The position numbers and the translations under genes were made by a program. Source: Gammaproteobacteria bacterium (GTDB lineage Bacteria > Pseudomonadota > Gammaproteobacteria > Steroidobacterales > Steroidobacteraceae). Taken from it: a stretch of DNA of 6,237 nt. Shown one piece after another: positions 1-5,514 of the stretch. The stretch covers positions 1 to 6,237 of the forward strand of contig JASHTN010000369.1 in NCBI GenBank assembly GCA_030040525.1, written 5' to 3'. The stretch's first letter is position 1. Every line of letters begins with the position of its first letter. The notes beneath the pieces were generated by a model that saw only the letters and a list, made by a program, of their open reading frames with translations, was not told the origin of the DNA and did no database searches.

Positions 1-344
1 CGCAGGTCGAGGGTCGCGGTGCCGTCCGCGCCGTTCGAGGTCGTGGTGTTCTCACCCGCGAACACCATCGGCAGGTTGTTCATGATGTCCTCGACGCGGG
101 TGAGTCCCGTCGCCTGGACGTCGGCTGCCGTGACCGTCGTGATCGGGCTGATCGAGGTCGAGTTGGGGTTCATCAGGCGCGAGCCTGTGACCACCACTTC
201 CTGCAGCGGAGCTGCCGCGGGCTGGTTTTCCTGTGCCTGCGCCGGTGGGGCTTCCTGGGCGTGAACCGCGGAGATCCCCGCTGTGGCCGTTACGGCCGCC
301 AACGCGAAGCGCACCGCCTGTTGCAAGCTGCGACTCGTCGCCAT
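1..344 (-). CDS. TonB-dependent outer-membrane receptor, N-terminal part (runs off the left edge)
   Basis: The visible 114 residues begin at an ATG (344-342). An AGAGGA Shine-Dalgarno (358-353) lies 8 nt upstream. Residues 1-29 form a signal peptide: a basic start, a hydrophobic core and an AVHA|QE cleavage site. A Pro/Ala/Gln-rich linker follows, then LQEVVVTGSR (47-56), the TonB-box-like segment typical of these receptors. The plug domain begins with SPITTVTAADVQATG and VEDIMNNLP (about 66-92). There is no STN signalling domain between the signal peptide and the plug, so direct sigma/anti-sigma signalling is unlikely. The family imports siderophores, haem, cobalamin, glycans or peptides across the outer membrane using TonB energy; the substrate cannot be read from this part. 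The beta-barrel lies outside the window. The gene follows the sulfotransferase on the same strand, about 336 bp downstream, with its own putative promoter. Confidence 0.9.
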   Translation of the reverse strand, partial: MATSRSLQQAVRFALAAVTATAGISAVHAQEAPPAQAQENQPAAAPLQEVVVTGSRLMNPNSTSISPITTVTAADVQATGLTRVEDIMNNLPMVFAGENTTTSNGADGTATLDL

Positions 345-352
345 GTGTTGGT

Positions 353-358
353 TCCTCT
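353..358 (-). promoter_or_regulatory. Shine-Dalgarno of the TonB-dependent receptor
   Basis: AGAGGA on the minus strand, 8 nt before the ATG at 344. It supports this start over any upstream one; the frame open to 456 is a different frame that encodes no receptor-like sequence. Confidence 0.7.
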
Positions 359-525
359 CTTAATGGAGCGAATTTGTAGGCAATGCCGGGATTCCCGCTC
401 CCATTTCCTCCCGCGGGTACCCGGTCGACTTGGGGCAACCTCAGACTCAACTGCACGAACCCGCCGACCAGCGGTTCGTCCCCGTACAGCTCAGTCTCGT
501 CACTCCCAGAGACGTGTAAGTCACA

Positions 526-554
526 TTATTAGCACGCACTGCCTGTGTTGCCAA
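526..554 (-). promoter_or_regulatory. Putative sigma-70 promoter for the TonB-dependent receptor
   Basis: Read on the minus strand, TTGGCA (554-549, five of six matches to the -35 consensus) is followed after exactly 17 nt by TAATAA (531-526). A TG one base before the hexamer makes it an extended -10. Transcription would begin near 519 and leave a leader of about 175 nt before the ATG at 344, unusually long for a simple gene. The -10 is a weak match (three of six), so the call rests on spacing, the -35 and the TG. I looked for a Fur box here: the TAATAATG patch is AT-rich but does not form a convincing 19-bp Fur palindrome. Confidence 0.45.
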
Positions 555-561
555 CCCGCCT

Positions 562-596
562 CTGCCGACGAGCGCCGCGCTGCGCACGCTCGGCAG
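562..596. repeat. Inverted repeat / hairpin upstream of the receptor promoter
   Basis: CTGCCGA (562-568) and TCGGCAG (590-596) are perfect inverted arms. The stem can be extended by GCG (572-574) with CGC (587-589) after a 3-nt bulge. The interior is very GC-rich. It lies just upstream of the receptor -35 and beyond the sulfotransferase stop, so it may be a terminator stem or an operator. No T-run follows on the minus strand, so a classic intrinsic terminator is not supported. Confidence 0.4.
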
Positions 597-620
597 TCAG
601 TGAAAATCGTCTGGACAGGC

Positions 621-640
621 GTGTTGCGTCATTACAACAC
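621..640. repeat. Inverted repeat downstream of the sulfotransferase gene
   Basis: GTGTTG (621-626) and CAACAC (635-640) pair across an 8-nt loop. The hairpin starts about 40 nt after the sulfotransferase stop on the minus strand. A short T-run (GATTTT, about 608-603) lies some 13 nt further downstream, too far away for a textbook terminator. A weak terminator or a regulator-binding palindrome is possible. Confidence 0.35.
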
Positions 641-680
641 ACCGAAAGAGTGGATCGGGCCTACATTCTGGCAGGCAAAT

Positions 681-2159
681 TCAGGGTGCGGCGAGGTAGG
701 CGGCAAGCTCCTTGAGCTGATCGGCGTAGTGACGCGCGCGCCCGCGAGAGCGCGGGTGGATCGCCTCGCGCACCTGCCAGACGCTGGCAGTCCTGACGCT
801 GCCGGCCGCGCGTGCAGGCTCGAGGCAAGCCTCGTCCCAGTCGAGGCCACAGTAGCCGAGCAGCCTCCCGGCGGCCGCGCGCGGGCCGCTGACGAGCCCT
901 TCGTAGGAGAAGTCCAGAATGTCGTTCCCATAGAGGGAATGCCAGTGCGCCATCAGGCGCCGGTACTGACGGAAGTAGTGGCCGGTGTCGAGAAGATCGA
1001 GGGCGTAAGGCCAGTGCTGATCGAGATGCAGGAAGAAGATCGAGAGGCACGTATCGAGCGCATCGCGCGTCGTGTGAACGATCTTTGCCTGTGGAAACAA
1101 TGTCTTGGCGAGACCGATGAGCAGGAAGTTGTCCGGCCGCTTGTCGGTCACGCAGTGCGCCCCGGGAAAGATCTGCGCGACGCTCTCGAGATAGCGCGCC
1201 GCGAGATCCGCCGTCGAGCGGGCCGTGAGGGAGGCCACGCTCTCGGGAAAGGGCTGCAGGGCGGACTGCACCAGCCGCGGCAGCAGGTCGAGCTCTCCGC
1301 CCGCCGTGACGCGCGGATGGCCGGCGAGGAGCCGCTCGGTGAGCGTCGAGCCGGAGCGAAACATCCCGCAGATGAAGATAAGCCGCGGATCCTCGGCGCC
1401 GCGGGGGGGCGCCCTCGCGGCTAACGGCTTGGGCGGGCCCGGAAACGCCGCGATCAGCGCGTCCATGAAACGCTCCTGGGCCCGACGGTCGTAGCGCACC
1501 GGGGGGCTCACGCTCGCGCGGCTTGCGCAGTTGGCCGCCGTGGCCGCTGCAAAGGCCTCGGGGTAGGCCCCGCTCGCGTCGAGCAGCTGTGCGAGGCTGA
1601 ACCCGAGGCTCGCCCGGTCGGCGTCGCCTGCGGCCGGGTCGTCGAGAGCGGCCTGCAGTCGGCCGACGAGCGCGGCGCCGCTGCTGCCCGGCGGGGCGAG
1701 CCGCGCATAGCGTGCCAGGGCCTCGAAGGCGCGCGGATCGAGAGCGAGGAGGCGCTGGTAGAGACCGAGCGCCTCCTCCCGGCGGCCGAGGTCCTCGTAC
1801 AGATTGGCGAGGTTCTGCAGGGCGGGCAGGTAGGCGGGATTGAGCGCGAGCGCCGTATGGAGCTCGCGCTCGGCCGCCGCCTCGCGCCGCAGGCAGTCGG
1901 CGAAGACTACTGCGCGGTTGAGGTGCACTTCCTCGGGGCGGCTGACTCCGTGCCCGAGCGCCTGCGCGTAGGACTCGAGCGCGGCGTCGAAGCGGCCCAG
2001 CCGGCGCTCGAGGAGCCCAAGGTTGTACCAGCAGTCCGGCAACCCAGGCGAGAGCGCGAGCAGCTCACGGTAGGTCGCCGCCGCCGCCTCGAGCCGCCCG
2101 GCGCGCTCGAGGCGCGCCGCCTTCTCGATCAGCGCGTTGAGCGTGGCTGCGGGGGTCAC
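681..2159 (-). CDS. TPR-repeat sulfotransferase (PAPS-dependent, Sulfotransfer_3 type)
   Basis: The product has 492 residues. Residues 5-150 are helical TPR-type repeats, with recognisable units near 8-40, 42-75 (CWYNLGLLERRLGRFDAALESY) and 110-140 (NLANLYEDLGRREEALGLY). A helical linker follows to about 255. The C-terminal half is a sulfotransferase. The 5'-phosphosulfate loop is ICGMFRSGSTLTERLL (263-278), and the 3'-phosphate-binding segment is TTRDALDTCLSIFF (363-376) with its conserved Arg and Ser. Family-typical blocks YRRLMAHW (399-406), YEGLV (419-423) and VRTASVWQVREAI (455-467) follow. Such enzymes transfer sulfate from PAPS to hydroxyl groups; TPRs usually bind a protein or peptide partner. 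The GTG at 2159 was chosen because the upstream extension is antisense-like Arg-rich sequence within the oxygenase gene. The gene starts 14 nt after that stop, so co-transcription is likely. No strong Shine-Dalgarno precedes it; GTG 2186 is an alternative start. The acceptor is unknown. Confidence 0.88.
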   Translation of the reverse strand: MTPAATLNALIEKAARLERAGRLEAAAATYRELLALSPGLPDCWYNLGLLERRLGRFDAALESYAQALGHGVSRPEEVHLNRAVVFADCLRREAAAERELHTALALNPAYLPALQNLANLYEDLGRREEALGLYQRLLALDPRAFEALARYARLAPPGSSGAALVGRLQAALDDPAAGDADRASLGFSLAQLLDASGAYPEAFAAATAANCASRASVSPPVRYDRRAQERFMDALIAAFPGPPKPLAARAPPRGAEDPRLIFICGMFRSGSTLTERLLAGHPRVTAGGELDLLPRLVQSALQPFPESVASLTARSTADLAARYLESVAQIFPGAHCVTDKRPDNFLLIGLAKTLFPQAKIVHTTRDALDTCLSIFFLHLDQHWPYALDLLDTGHYFRQYRRLMAHWHSLYGNDILDFSYEGLVSGPRAAAGRLLGYCGLDWDEACLEPARAAGSVRTASVWQVREAIHPRSRGRARHYADQLKELAAYLAAP

Positions 2160-2173
2160 GGCGCGGTGCGCGC

Positions 2174-2836
2174 CTAGCGCGACCACATGCGCAGCAGATT
2201 GGCGATGACGTACTCGAGCTGCGTGCGGTTGCGCCAGTCCATCTTCAGGCCCTCGAGCGCGCGCACCTCGCCGAGCGTGTAGAGCAGCTCGCGCTGCATC
2301 TCGTCGGGAATCTGGCTCTCGATGAACGTGATCACCACCAGGCGCGCCCCGGCGGTGACCGGCGTGACCTCGTGCACGTGAGTGGACGGATAGAAGATCG
2401 CCGAGCCGGGCCCGCCCTTGATGCGCGTGGCTTCGGTACCGAGATAAATCACCAGCTCCCCGCCCTGATAGTCCGCCGGGTTCGCAATAAAGATGGTGCA
2501 CGAGACGTCCGAGCGCAGCGGCTGCGGACCGACGGGCAGGAACGCGGCGTCGATGTGCGCGCCGTACTTCATGCCGGCGGCGTAGCGGCACAGCGTGGGC
2601 ACGGCGATGCGCCGCGGGAACACGAAGTTCCTGACCTCTTCGCTCCTCTGCAGCGCTGCGAGCGCAATCTGCCCGGCCCGCTGCGCCGTCGGGTCGTTCG
2701 GATCGGCGATGGCATTGTCCTTGGTGACGTTGTGGGGATTGGAGCGCCGGCCGTCGATGAACTTCGCTTCGCGCGCAATCTCGCTGATCGCCTGTACCTC
2801 CGTGGGAGCGAGAAAATTCTCTACCTGGAGGAACAC
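2174..2836 (-). CDS. PKHD-type 2-oxoglutarate/Fe(II) hydroxylase (YbiX/PiuC-like)
   Basis: The product has 220 residues, close to the 225 of E. coli YbiX, and belongs to the prolyl-4-hydroxylase-like 2OG oxygenases. The metal triad is visible: H94-x-D96 in YGAHIDAAF and H155 in VHEVTPV. R165 in GARLV is the expected 2OG-binding Arg. Other family marks are RSDVSCTIFI (108-117), YQGGELVI (123-130) and the C-terminal NLLRMW. The enzyme would couple 2OG decarboxylation to hydroxylation of an unknown substrate in the cytoplasm; relatives are often iron-regulated and lie beside TonB-receptor genes. The GTG at 2836 is chosen because GGAG (2845-2842) lies 5 nt upstream and the protein then begins FLQVENFLAPTEV, as in the family. 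The longer open frame to 3121 runs through the divergent promoter and into the opposite gene, so it was trimmed. It is probably the first gene of an operon with the sulfotransferase. Confidence 0.88.
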   Translation of the reverse strand: MFLQVENFLAPTEVQAISEIAREAKFIDGRRSNPHNVTKDNAIADPNDPTAQRAGQIALAALQRSEEVRNFVFPRRIAVPTLCRYAAGMKYGAHIDAAFLPVGPQPLRSDVSCTIFIANPADYQGGELVIYLGTEATRIKGGPGSAIFYPSTHVHEVTPVTAGARLVVITFIESQIPDEMQRELLYTLGEVRALEGLKMDWRNRTQLEYVIANLLRMWSR

Positions 2837-2841
2837 CGCTA

Positions 2842-2845
2842 CTCC
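2842..2845 (-). promoter_or_regulatory. Shine-Dalgarno fixing the GTG start of the PKHD hydroxylase
   Basis: GGAG on the minus strand, 5 nt before GTG 2836-2834. Together with the family-typical N-terminus it decides the start, which has no ATG nearby in frame. Confidence 0.65.
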
Positions 2846-2929
2846 GTCAAGGGCACGCCGGGAGAGTGAGTATAGACCGCCCGCTGCCGCTACAATGCGC
2901 GGCTTTCCCCTAACCGCGCGCCGCGCCGC

Positions 2930-2934
2930 AGGAG
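2930..2934 (+). promoter_or_regulatory. Shine-Dalgarno fixing the start of the plus-strand oxygenase
   Basis: AGGAG with a 5-nt spacer to ATG 2940. It rules out the much longer open frame beginning at 2595 and the downstream ATG run inside codons 7-9. Confidence 0.75.
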
Positions 2935-2939
2935 CACCG

Positions 2940-3602
2940 ATGCCAGCGCCCGACGTCATGATGATGTTTGCTGTGCCCTTCGGGTTTGCGCGCATGCCGA
3001 CGCACGCGCAGCTCAACCCGGCGCTGAAGCGCTTCGTCTTTGAGCTCGAGAAGAGCGGGACTGCCGCCAACCCACGCCCGCTCACGGCGCGCAACGCCGC
3101 CGTGTTCGAGAGCCACTTCAACCTGTTCCGGGAGAACGACCCCGCCGTGCAGGAGCTGAAGGCGTTCTGCTGGAACCAGCTGCTGGGCCTGATCGGCCGG
3201 CTGAACGGCTATGACCTGCCGACGCTCAACCGGCTGCAGATCTACAACGACAGCTGGGTGCACATCACGCGGCGCGGCGGCTTTTTCGGCCTGCACAATC
3301 ACCCCAACGCCTCCTGGAGCGGCGTCTACTGCGTCGATCCGGGCGAGTCCGACAGCGACAAGAAGGACAGCGGGGTGCTGAGCTTCGTCAATCCGATGCT
3401 CACGAGCGCCATGCACGTCGACGCCGGCGTCGCGCGCATGCCGCTGCCGTATGGCTCCCAGGTGGCGAGCATGCGGCTCGAGGCGGGCCAGCTCGTGATC
3501 TTCCCATCCTGGGTGCTGCACGACGTCCGTGCCTTCGAGGGCAACGGCGAGCGCATCACCGTCTCCTTCAACTGCTGGTTCACTCTCGCCGATGCGGCCT
3601 GA
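2940..3602 (+). CDS. Putative 2OG-Fe(II) oxygenase (TIGR02466 / 2OG-FeII_Oxy_5 family)
   Basis: The product has 220 residues and no signal peptide. The N-terminal half is helical (LNPALKRFVFELE, 25-37). The C-terminal half is a double-stranded beta-helix fold. Its signature is FFGLHNHPNASWSGVYCV (115-132), then SFVNPM and GQLVIFPSWVLHDV (183-196), ending in ERITVSFNCWF (204-214). Likely metal ligands are H119 and H121 (an H-x-H in place of the usual H-x-D/E) and H194; R205 is the expected 2OG-binding Arg. The family is known mainly from sequence, and its substrates are undetermined. ATG 2940 is chosen because AGGAG (2930-2934) sits 5 nt upstream and the promoter-like TACAAT lies before it; the frame open from 2595 is antisense to the other oxygenase. 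It is divergent from the PKHD hydroxylase, unrelated to it in sequence, and ends 26 nt from the convergent amidohydrolase stop. Confidence 0.87.
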   Translation: MPAPDVMMMFAVPFGFARMPTHAQLNPALKRFVFELEKSGTAANPRPLTARNAAVFESHFNLFRENDPAVQELKAFCWNQLLGLIGRLNGYDLPTLNRLQIYNDSWVHITRRGGFFGLHNHPNASWSGVYCVDPGESDSDKKDSGVLSFVNPMLTSAMHVDAGVARMPLPYGSQVASMRLEAGQLVIFPSWVLHDVRAFEGNGERITVSFNCWFTLADAA

Positions 3603-3628
3603 AGTCCGCGACCGCCGCCGCGAGCACC

Positions 3629-4870
3629 TCAGGGAGCGCCGTGCGCCTCGGCTTCGGTCACGGGCCGGTAGTCGCGGTGCGGGTAGCGGATACCGCGCTT
3701 CACCGTGAGGTCGACGCTCCCGAGGTTGGCGACGTCGGCGAGGGGATCCTTCTCGAGCACCACGAAGTCGGCGAGCTTGCCGGGCTCGACCGTTCCCATA
3801 TCGCGCTGCTCACCGGCAGCGCGCGCCCCGATCCGGGTCGCCGAGGCGAGCAGGTCGGGCAGGCGCATGCCGGAGCGCTGCACCAGCAGCGTGAACTCCT
3901 CGAGCAGCGGGCTTGAGGGCCGCGCGAGATCGCCGTCGTCGTCGGTGCCGGTGGAGATGGCGACGCCGGCGCGATAGGCCAGGGCCGCGAGCCGGTCGGC
4001 AATTCCCTGGGAACGCTGCGCCGCAGGGCCCGTGTCGTAGGGATAGAGCGTTGCGTCGAGAATGGTGCCGTGACGGCGCATGGCGGCGAACAGCGCATCG
4101 AGGCGCGTGTCCGGCCGCGCAAGGAGCGGCATGACCTCGAGCGGCAGCGCGCCGTGGCGGTAGAGCGGTGGGATCGTGGCGTCGAGCGCGTAGCCGAGCA
4201 GCGTTGCGTGACTCAGGACGTCGACGCCGGCGTCCACCTCCTCGAGCGGACCGGCGGGGAAGATCGTCGCGTGCGCCCACACCAGCAGGTGCTGGCGATG
4301 CGCTTCCGCGGTCACCGCACGCACCAGCGGCGCGGGCAGGTCCGCGTAGAGCTTCAGCGCCGTGGCCCCGGTGCCGCGCGCTGCGGCCACGGCGAGCGGC
4401 AGGTCGGTCTGCGGGGTGAGCGCCTGCATCCAGGGCACCTCGCCGGCGGTGCGGCCGCGGGCGGCATCGTGCGTGCGCGGATCGGCGAAGAACTCGGGGC
4501 CGGCCATCAACGCGACGTAATAGATGTCGGGGGACGGGACCTCGCTGAATTCCGCCTCGCGCTTGAGCTCGGCGAGCAGGCGCACGTCCCCCGCCATGTC
4601 GCGCACGGCGGTGACGCCGCTGTAGAGCTCGCGGCGCAGATACGCGCGCGCGTGCGCCGGGTCGGCCAGCGTCGCGAGGTGCACGTGGCTGTTGACGAAG
4701 CCCGGGACGACGAACTTGCCGCCTAAGTTCACCACCTCGGCGCCTGCGGGCGCGCGGAACCCCGCACCGGGGACAACCGCGCTGATGCGCTCGCCGGTCG
4801 TCACGATCACCCGGTCGCTGCGCGGCGGCGCACCGGTTTCATCGATGAGGGTGGCGCCACGGTACACCAC
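3629..4870 (-). CDS. Metal-dependent amidohydrolase (imidazolonepropionase-like), 5' end uncertain
   Basis: From the GTG at 4870 the product has 413 residues. It has the amidohydrolase-superfamily layout: a short beta-sandwich part (VYRGATLIDETG, 2-13), the barrel, then a C-terminal return to the sandwich (MGTVEPGKLADFVVLEKDPL, 358-377). The complete metal/catalytic set is visible: H62-x-H64 (NSHVH), K173 (ALKLY), H200 (VWAH), H221 (LSHATL) and D310 (STGTD). The group hydrolyses C-N bonds in cyclic amides, peptides or related compounds; the substrate is not predictable. The GTG has no Shine-Dalgarno. The frame stays open upstream to 5005 and encodes a signal-peptide-like stretch, but with no ATG, GTG or TTG. 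Family members are often exported, so the true protein is probably longer and the 5' end may be frameshifted. It lies downstream of the SmbP-like gene and converges with the oxygenase gene. Confidence 0.82.
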   Translation of the reverse strand: MVYRGATLIDETGAPPRSDRVIVTTGERISAVVPGAGFRAPAGAEVVNLGGKFVVPGFVNSHVHLATLADPAHARAYLRRELYSGVTAVRDMAGDVRLLAELKREAEFSEVPSPDIYYVALMAGPEFFADPRTHDAARGRTAGEVPWMQALTPQTDLPLAVAAARGTGATALKLYADLPAPLVRAVTAEAHRQHLLVWAHATIFPAGPLEEVDAGVDVLSHATLLGYALDATIPPLYRHGALPLEVMPLLARPDTRLDALFAAMRRHGTILDATLYPYDTGPAAQRSQGIADRLAALAYRAGVAISTGTDDDGDLARPSSPLLEEFTLLVQRSGMRLPDLLASATRIGARAAGEQRDMGTVEPGKLADFVVLEKDPLADVANLGSVDLTVKRGIRYPHRDYRPVTEAEAHGAP

Positions 4871-5009
4871 GACTTTCGCCGCCGCGGCGGCCCGGCAGCT
4901 AAGCGGGCCCGTCAGGGCGGGCGCGACGCTCAGCGCAACTGCCGCAGTCAGGGCCAGTGCTGAAGTGCCCGCGGGTGCGGCGCTAATGTCGGGATCCGTC
5001 GTTGATCAT
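4871..5009 (-). other. Likely N-terminal signal peptide of the amidohydrolase, out of frame with its ATG
   Basis: In the amidohydrolase frame, 45 codons upstream of GTG 4870 are open back to a TGA (5008-5006). They read as a hydrophobic segment (SALALTAAVALSVAPAL) followed by LSC and an Ala-rich stretch just before the mature-like VVYRGATLID. The only nearby ATG (5009-5007) is in another frame and stops after eight codons at TAG (4985-4983). Loss of one base between 5006 and 4984, for example in the CCC run (4993-4991) or the ATT (4987-4985), would join this ATG to the signal peptide. Either the gene is frameshifted (mutation or assembly error) or a rare start such as ATT 4987 is used. Confidence 0.5.
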
Positions 5010-5071
5010 GACCTGGCGTTGGCCGGGGCGGCGCGCCTTCCGCAGGTCGCGCCACCCCGGGGGTGAGCCGC

Positions 5072-5326
5072 TTACTTCGCCGCCTTGGCTGCTTCCACGG
5101 CCTCGTGCAGCTCGCGCTCCGCCTGCCGCAGCAGCTCCTCGGCCTTGGCGCCATGACCGGCCATGTCGTAATGGTTCGCGGCGCGCGCGCGTTCCATCTC
5201 GTGGATTGCCTCGACGACGTGATTGTGCACTTTGTCGAGATCGTGCCAGTCCCTCACCGGGTCGGCACAGGCGAGGCCCGACGCGAGCGCCAGGCCGGCA
5301 GTGACTGCCAGTACGGTTTTCCTCAT
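5072..5326 (-). CDS. Small exported histidine-rich protein, SmbP-like
   Basis: The product has 84 residues with a clear signal peptide: MRKTVLAVTAGLALASGLACA, cleaved before D22. The mature 63 residues are helical and charged, with seven His spaced along the chain (WHD, VHNH, IHE, NHY, GHG, LHE). They end in an Ala/Glu/Lys helix. The pattern of a helix with EAIHEMERA, a GH turn and a second helix AEELLRQAERELHEA resembles one repeat of SmbP, the small periplasmic metal-binding protein of Nitrosomonas. A periplasmic role in binding Cu, Ni or similar metals is therefore inferred, not shown. ATG 5326 is preferred because a perfect AGGAGG lies 8 nt upstream and the signal peptide starts there; the frame upstream to 5422 is Arg-rich and crosses the promoter. 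The gene lies between pgl and the amidohydrolase with 62 nt to the suspected ATG of the latter. Confidence 0.8.
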   Translation of the reverse strand: MRKTVLAVTAGLALASGLACADPVRDWHDLDKVHNHVVEAIHEMERARAANHYDMAGHGAKAEELLRQAERELHEAVEAAKAAK

Positions 5327-5334
5327 AGGTGAAT

Positions 5335-5340
5335 CCTCCT
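5335..5340 (-). promoter_or_regulatory. Perfect Shine-Dalgarno of the SmbP-like gene
   Basis: AGGAGG on the minus strand, 8 nt before ATG 5326. It is the strongest ribosome-binding site in the window and fixes the start at the signal peptide. Confidence 0.85.
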
Positions 5341-5396
5341 GAAAGGGTCGTCTTCGGGTGTGGATGGTGTGTTGTGTCTGACTTGGGTGCCGGGAA

Positions 5397-5405
5397 AATC
5401 TAGCA
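5397..5405 (-). promoter_or_regulatory. Extended -10 promoter element of the SmbP-like gene
   Basis: TGCTAGATT on the minus strand: a TGn extension plus TAGATT, four of six -10 matches. A TTAACG further upstream (5428-5423) is spaced 20 nt away, too far for a normal -35, so the extended -10 would carry the promoter. The predicted leader is about 64 nt. This suggests the gene is transcribed independently of pgl. Confidence 0.4.
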
Positions 5406-5462
5406 CGCTCGCGCGTCGCCACCGTTAAGAGAACGTCATCAGGCGAGACTGCAGCGTTTGCC

Positions 5463-5512
5463 CTGCACGGAGCGTGCCGCGGCGCTGAACAACGGCTGAA
5501 CCGCTCGTGCAG
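5463..5512. repeat. Imperfect hairpin just after pgl
   Basis: CTGCACG (5463-5469) plus AGCG (5471-5474) pair with CGCT (5502-5505) plus CGTGCAG (5506-5512), giving an 11-bp stem with one bulged G. A smaller GCCG/CGGC pairing is possible inside the loop. It begins 2 nt after the pgl stop codon, where a terminator or 3'-end stabilising structure is expected. No T-run follows on the minus strand, so intrinsic termination is uncertain. Confidence 0.45.
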
Positions 5513-5514
5513 CC

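Larger units (their letters stand above)
345..680. other. Non-coding region between receptor and sulfotransferase
   Basis: About 336 bp without a credible gene. It has visibly more A/T than the flanking genes. It holds the receptor Shine-Dalgarno, a putative long leader (about 345-519), a promoter-like element (526-554) and two inverted repeats (562-596 and 621-640). Two short palindromes lie inside the leader: CGGGATTCCCG at 387-397 and CGGGTACCCG at 414-423. Either could be an operator half-site or local RNA structure; neither matches a regulator site I recognise. The plus-strand frame crossing this region is Arg-rich antisense sequence and is not called. Confidence 0.6.
2837..2939. promoter_or_regulatory. 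Divergent promoter region between the two oxygenase genes
   Basis: These 103 bp drive transcription both ways. On the plus strand TACAAT (2891-2896, five of six -10 matches) is followed by GCGCGGC. A start near 2903 would lie some 37 nt before the ATG. On the minus strand TATACT (2874-2869) is a good -10; its best -35, TTGTAG (2895-2890), is poor, with a 15-nt spacer. That -35 covers the same bases as the plus-strand -10, so the two promoters may compete. Neither strand has a strong -35, which hints at activator dependence. No operator palindrome was recognised. Confidence 0.45.

Noticed and set aside
515..535. Possible Fur box near the receptor promoter
   Set aside because: The TAATAATG patch is AT-rich but lacks the paired inverted hexamers of a Fur site.
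1329..1345. A 17-bp sequence repeated at 6139-6155
   Set aside because: Both copies are coding and specify LTERL-type helices in unrelated proteins with the same codon preference; chance likeness, not a mobile repeat.
261..1424. Long plus-strand open frame (387 codons)
   Set aside because: Antisense to the sulfotransferase and crossing the intergenic region; Arg-rich with no domain. It is a by-product of high GC, while the opposite strand has clear PAPS-binding motifs.
2160..2591. N-terminal extension of the sulfotransferase frame
   Set aside because: It lies inside the PKHD hydroxylase gene and translates to Arg/Ala-rich sequence unlike TPRs; the GTG at 2159 fits the domain boundary.
2595..2939. 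N-terminal extension of the plus-strand oxygenase frame
   Set aside because: Antisense to the PKHD hydroxylase; the strong AGGAG before ATG 2940 decides the start.
2837..3121. N-terminal extension of the PKHD hydroxylase frame
   Set aside because: It runs through the divergent promoter and into the opposite gene; family length and the Shine-Dalgarno favour GTG 2836.
2910..3521. Minus-strand open frame of 203 codons
   Set aside because: Antisense to the plus-strand 2OG oxygenase; no recognisable motif.
4070..4726. Plus-strand open frame of 218 codons
   Set aside because: Antisense to the amidohydrolase, whose full metal-ligand set is on the other strand; low-complexity Arg/Glu/Gly-rich translation.
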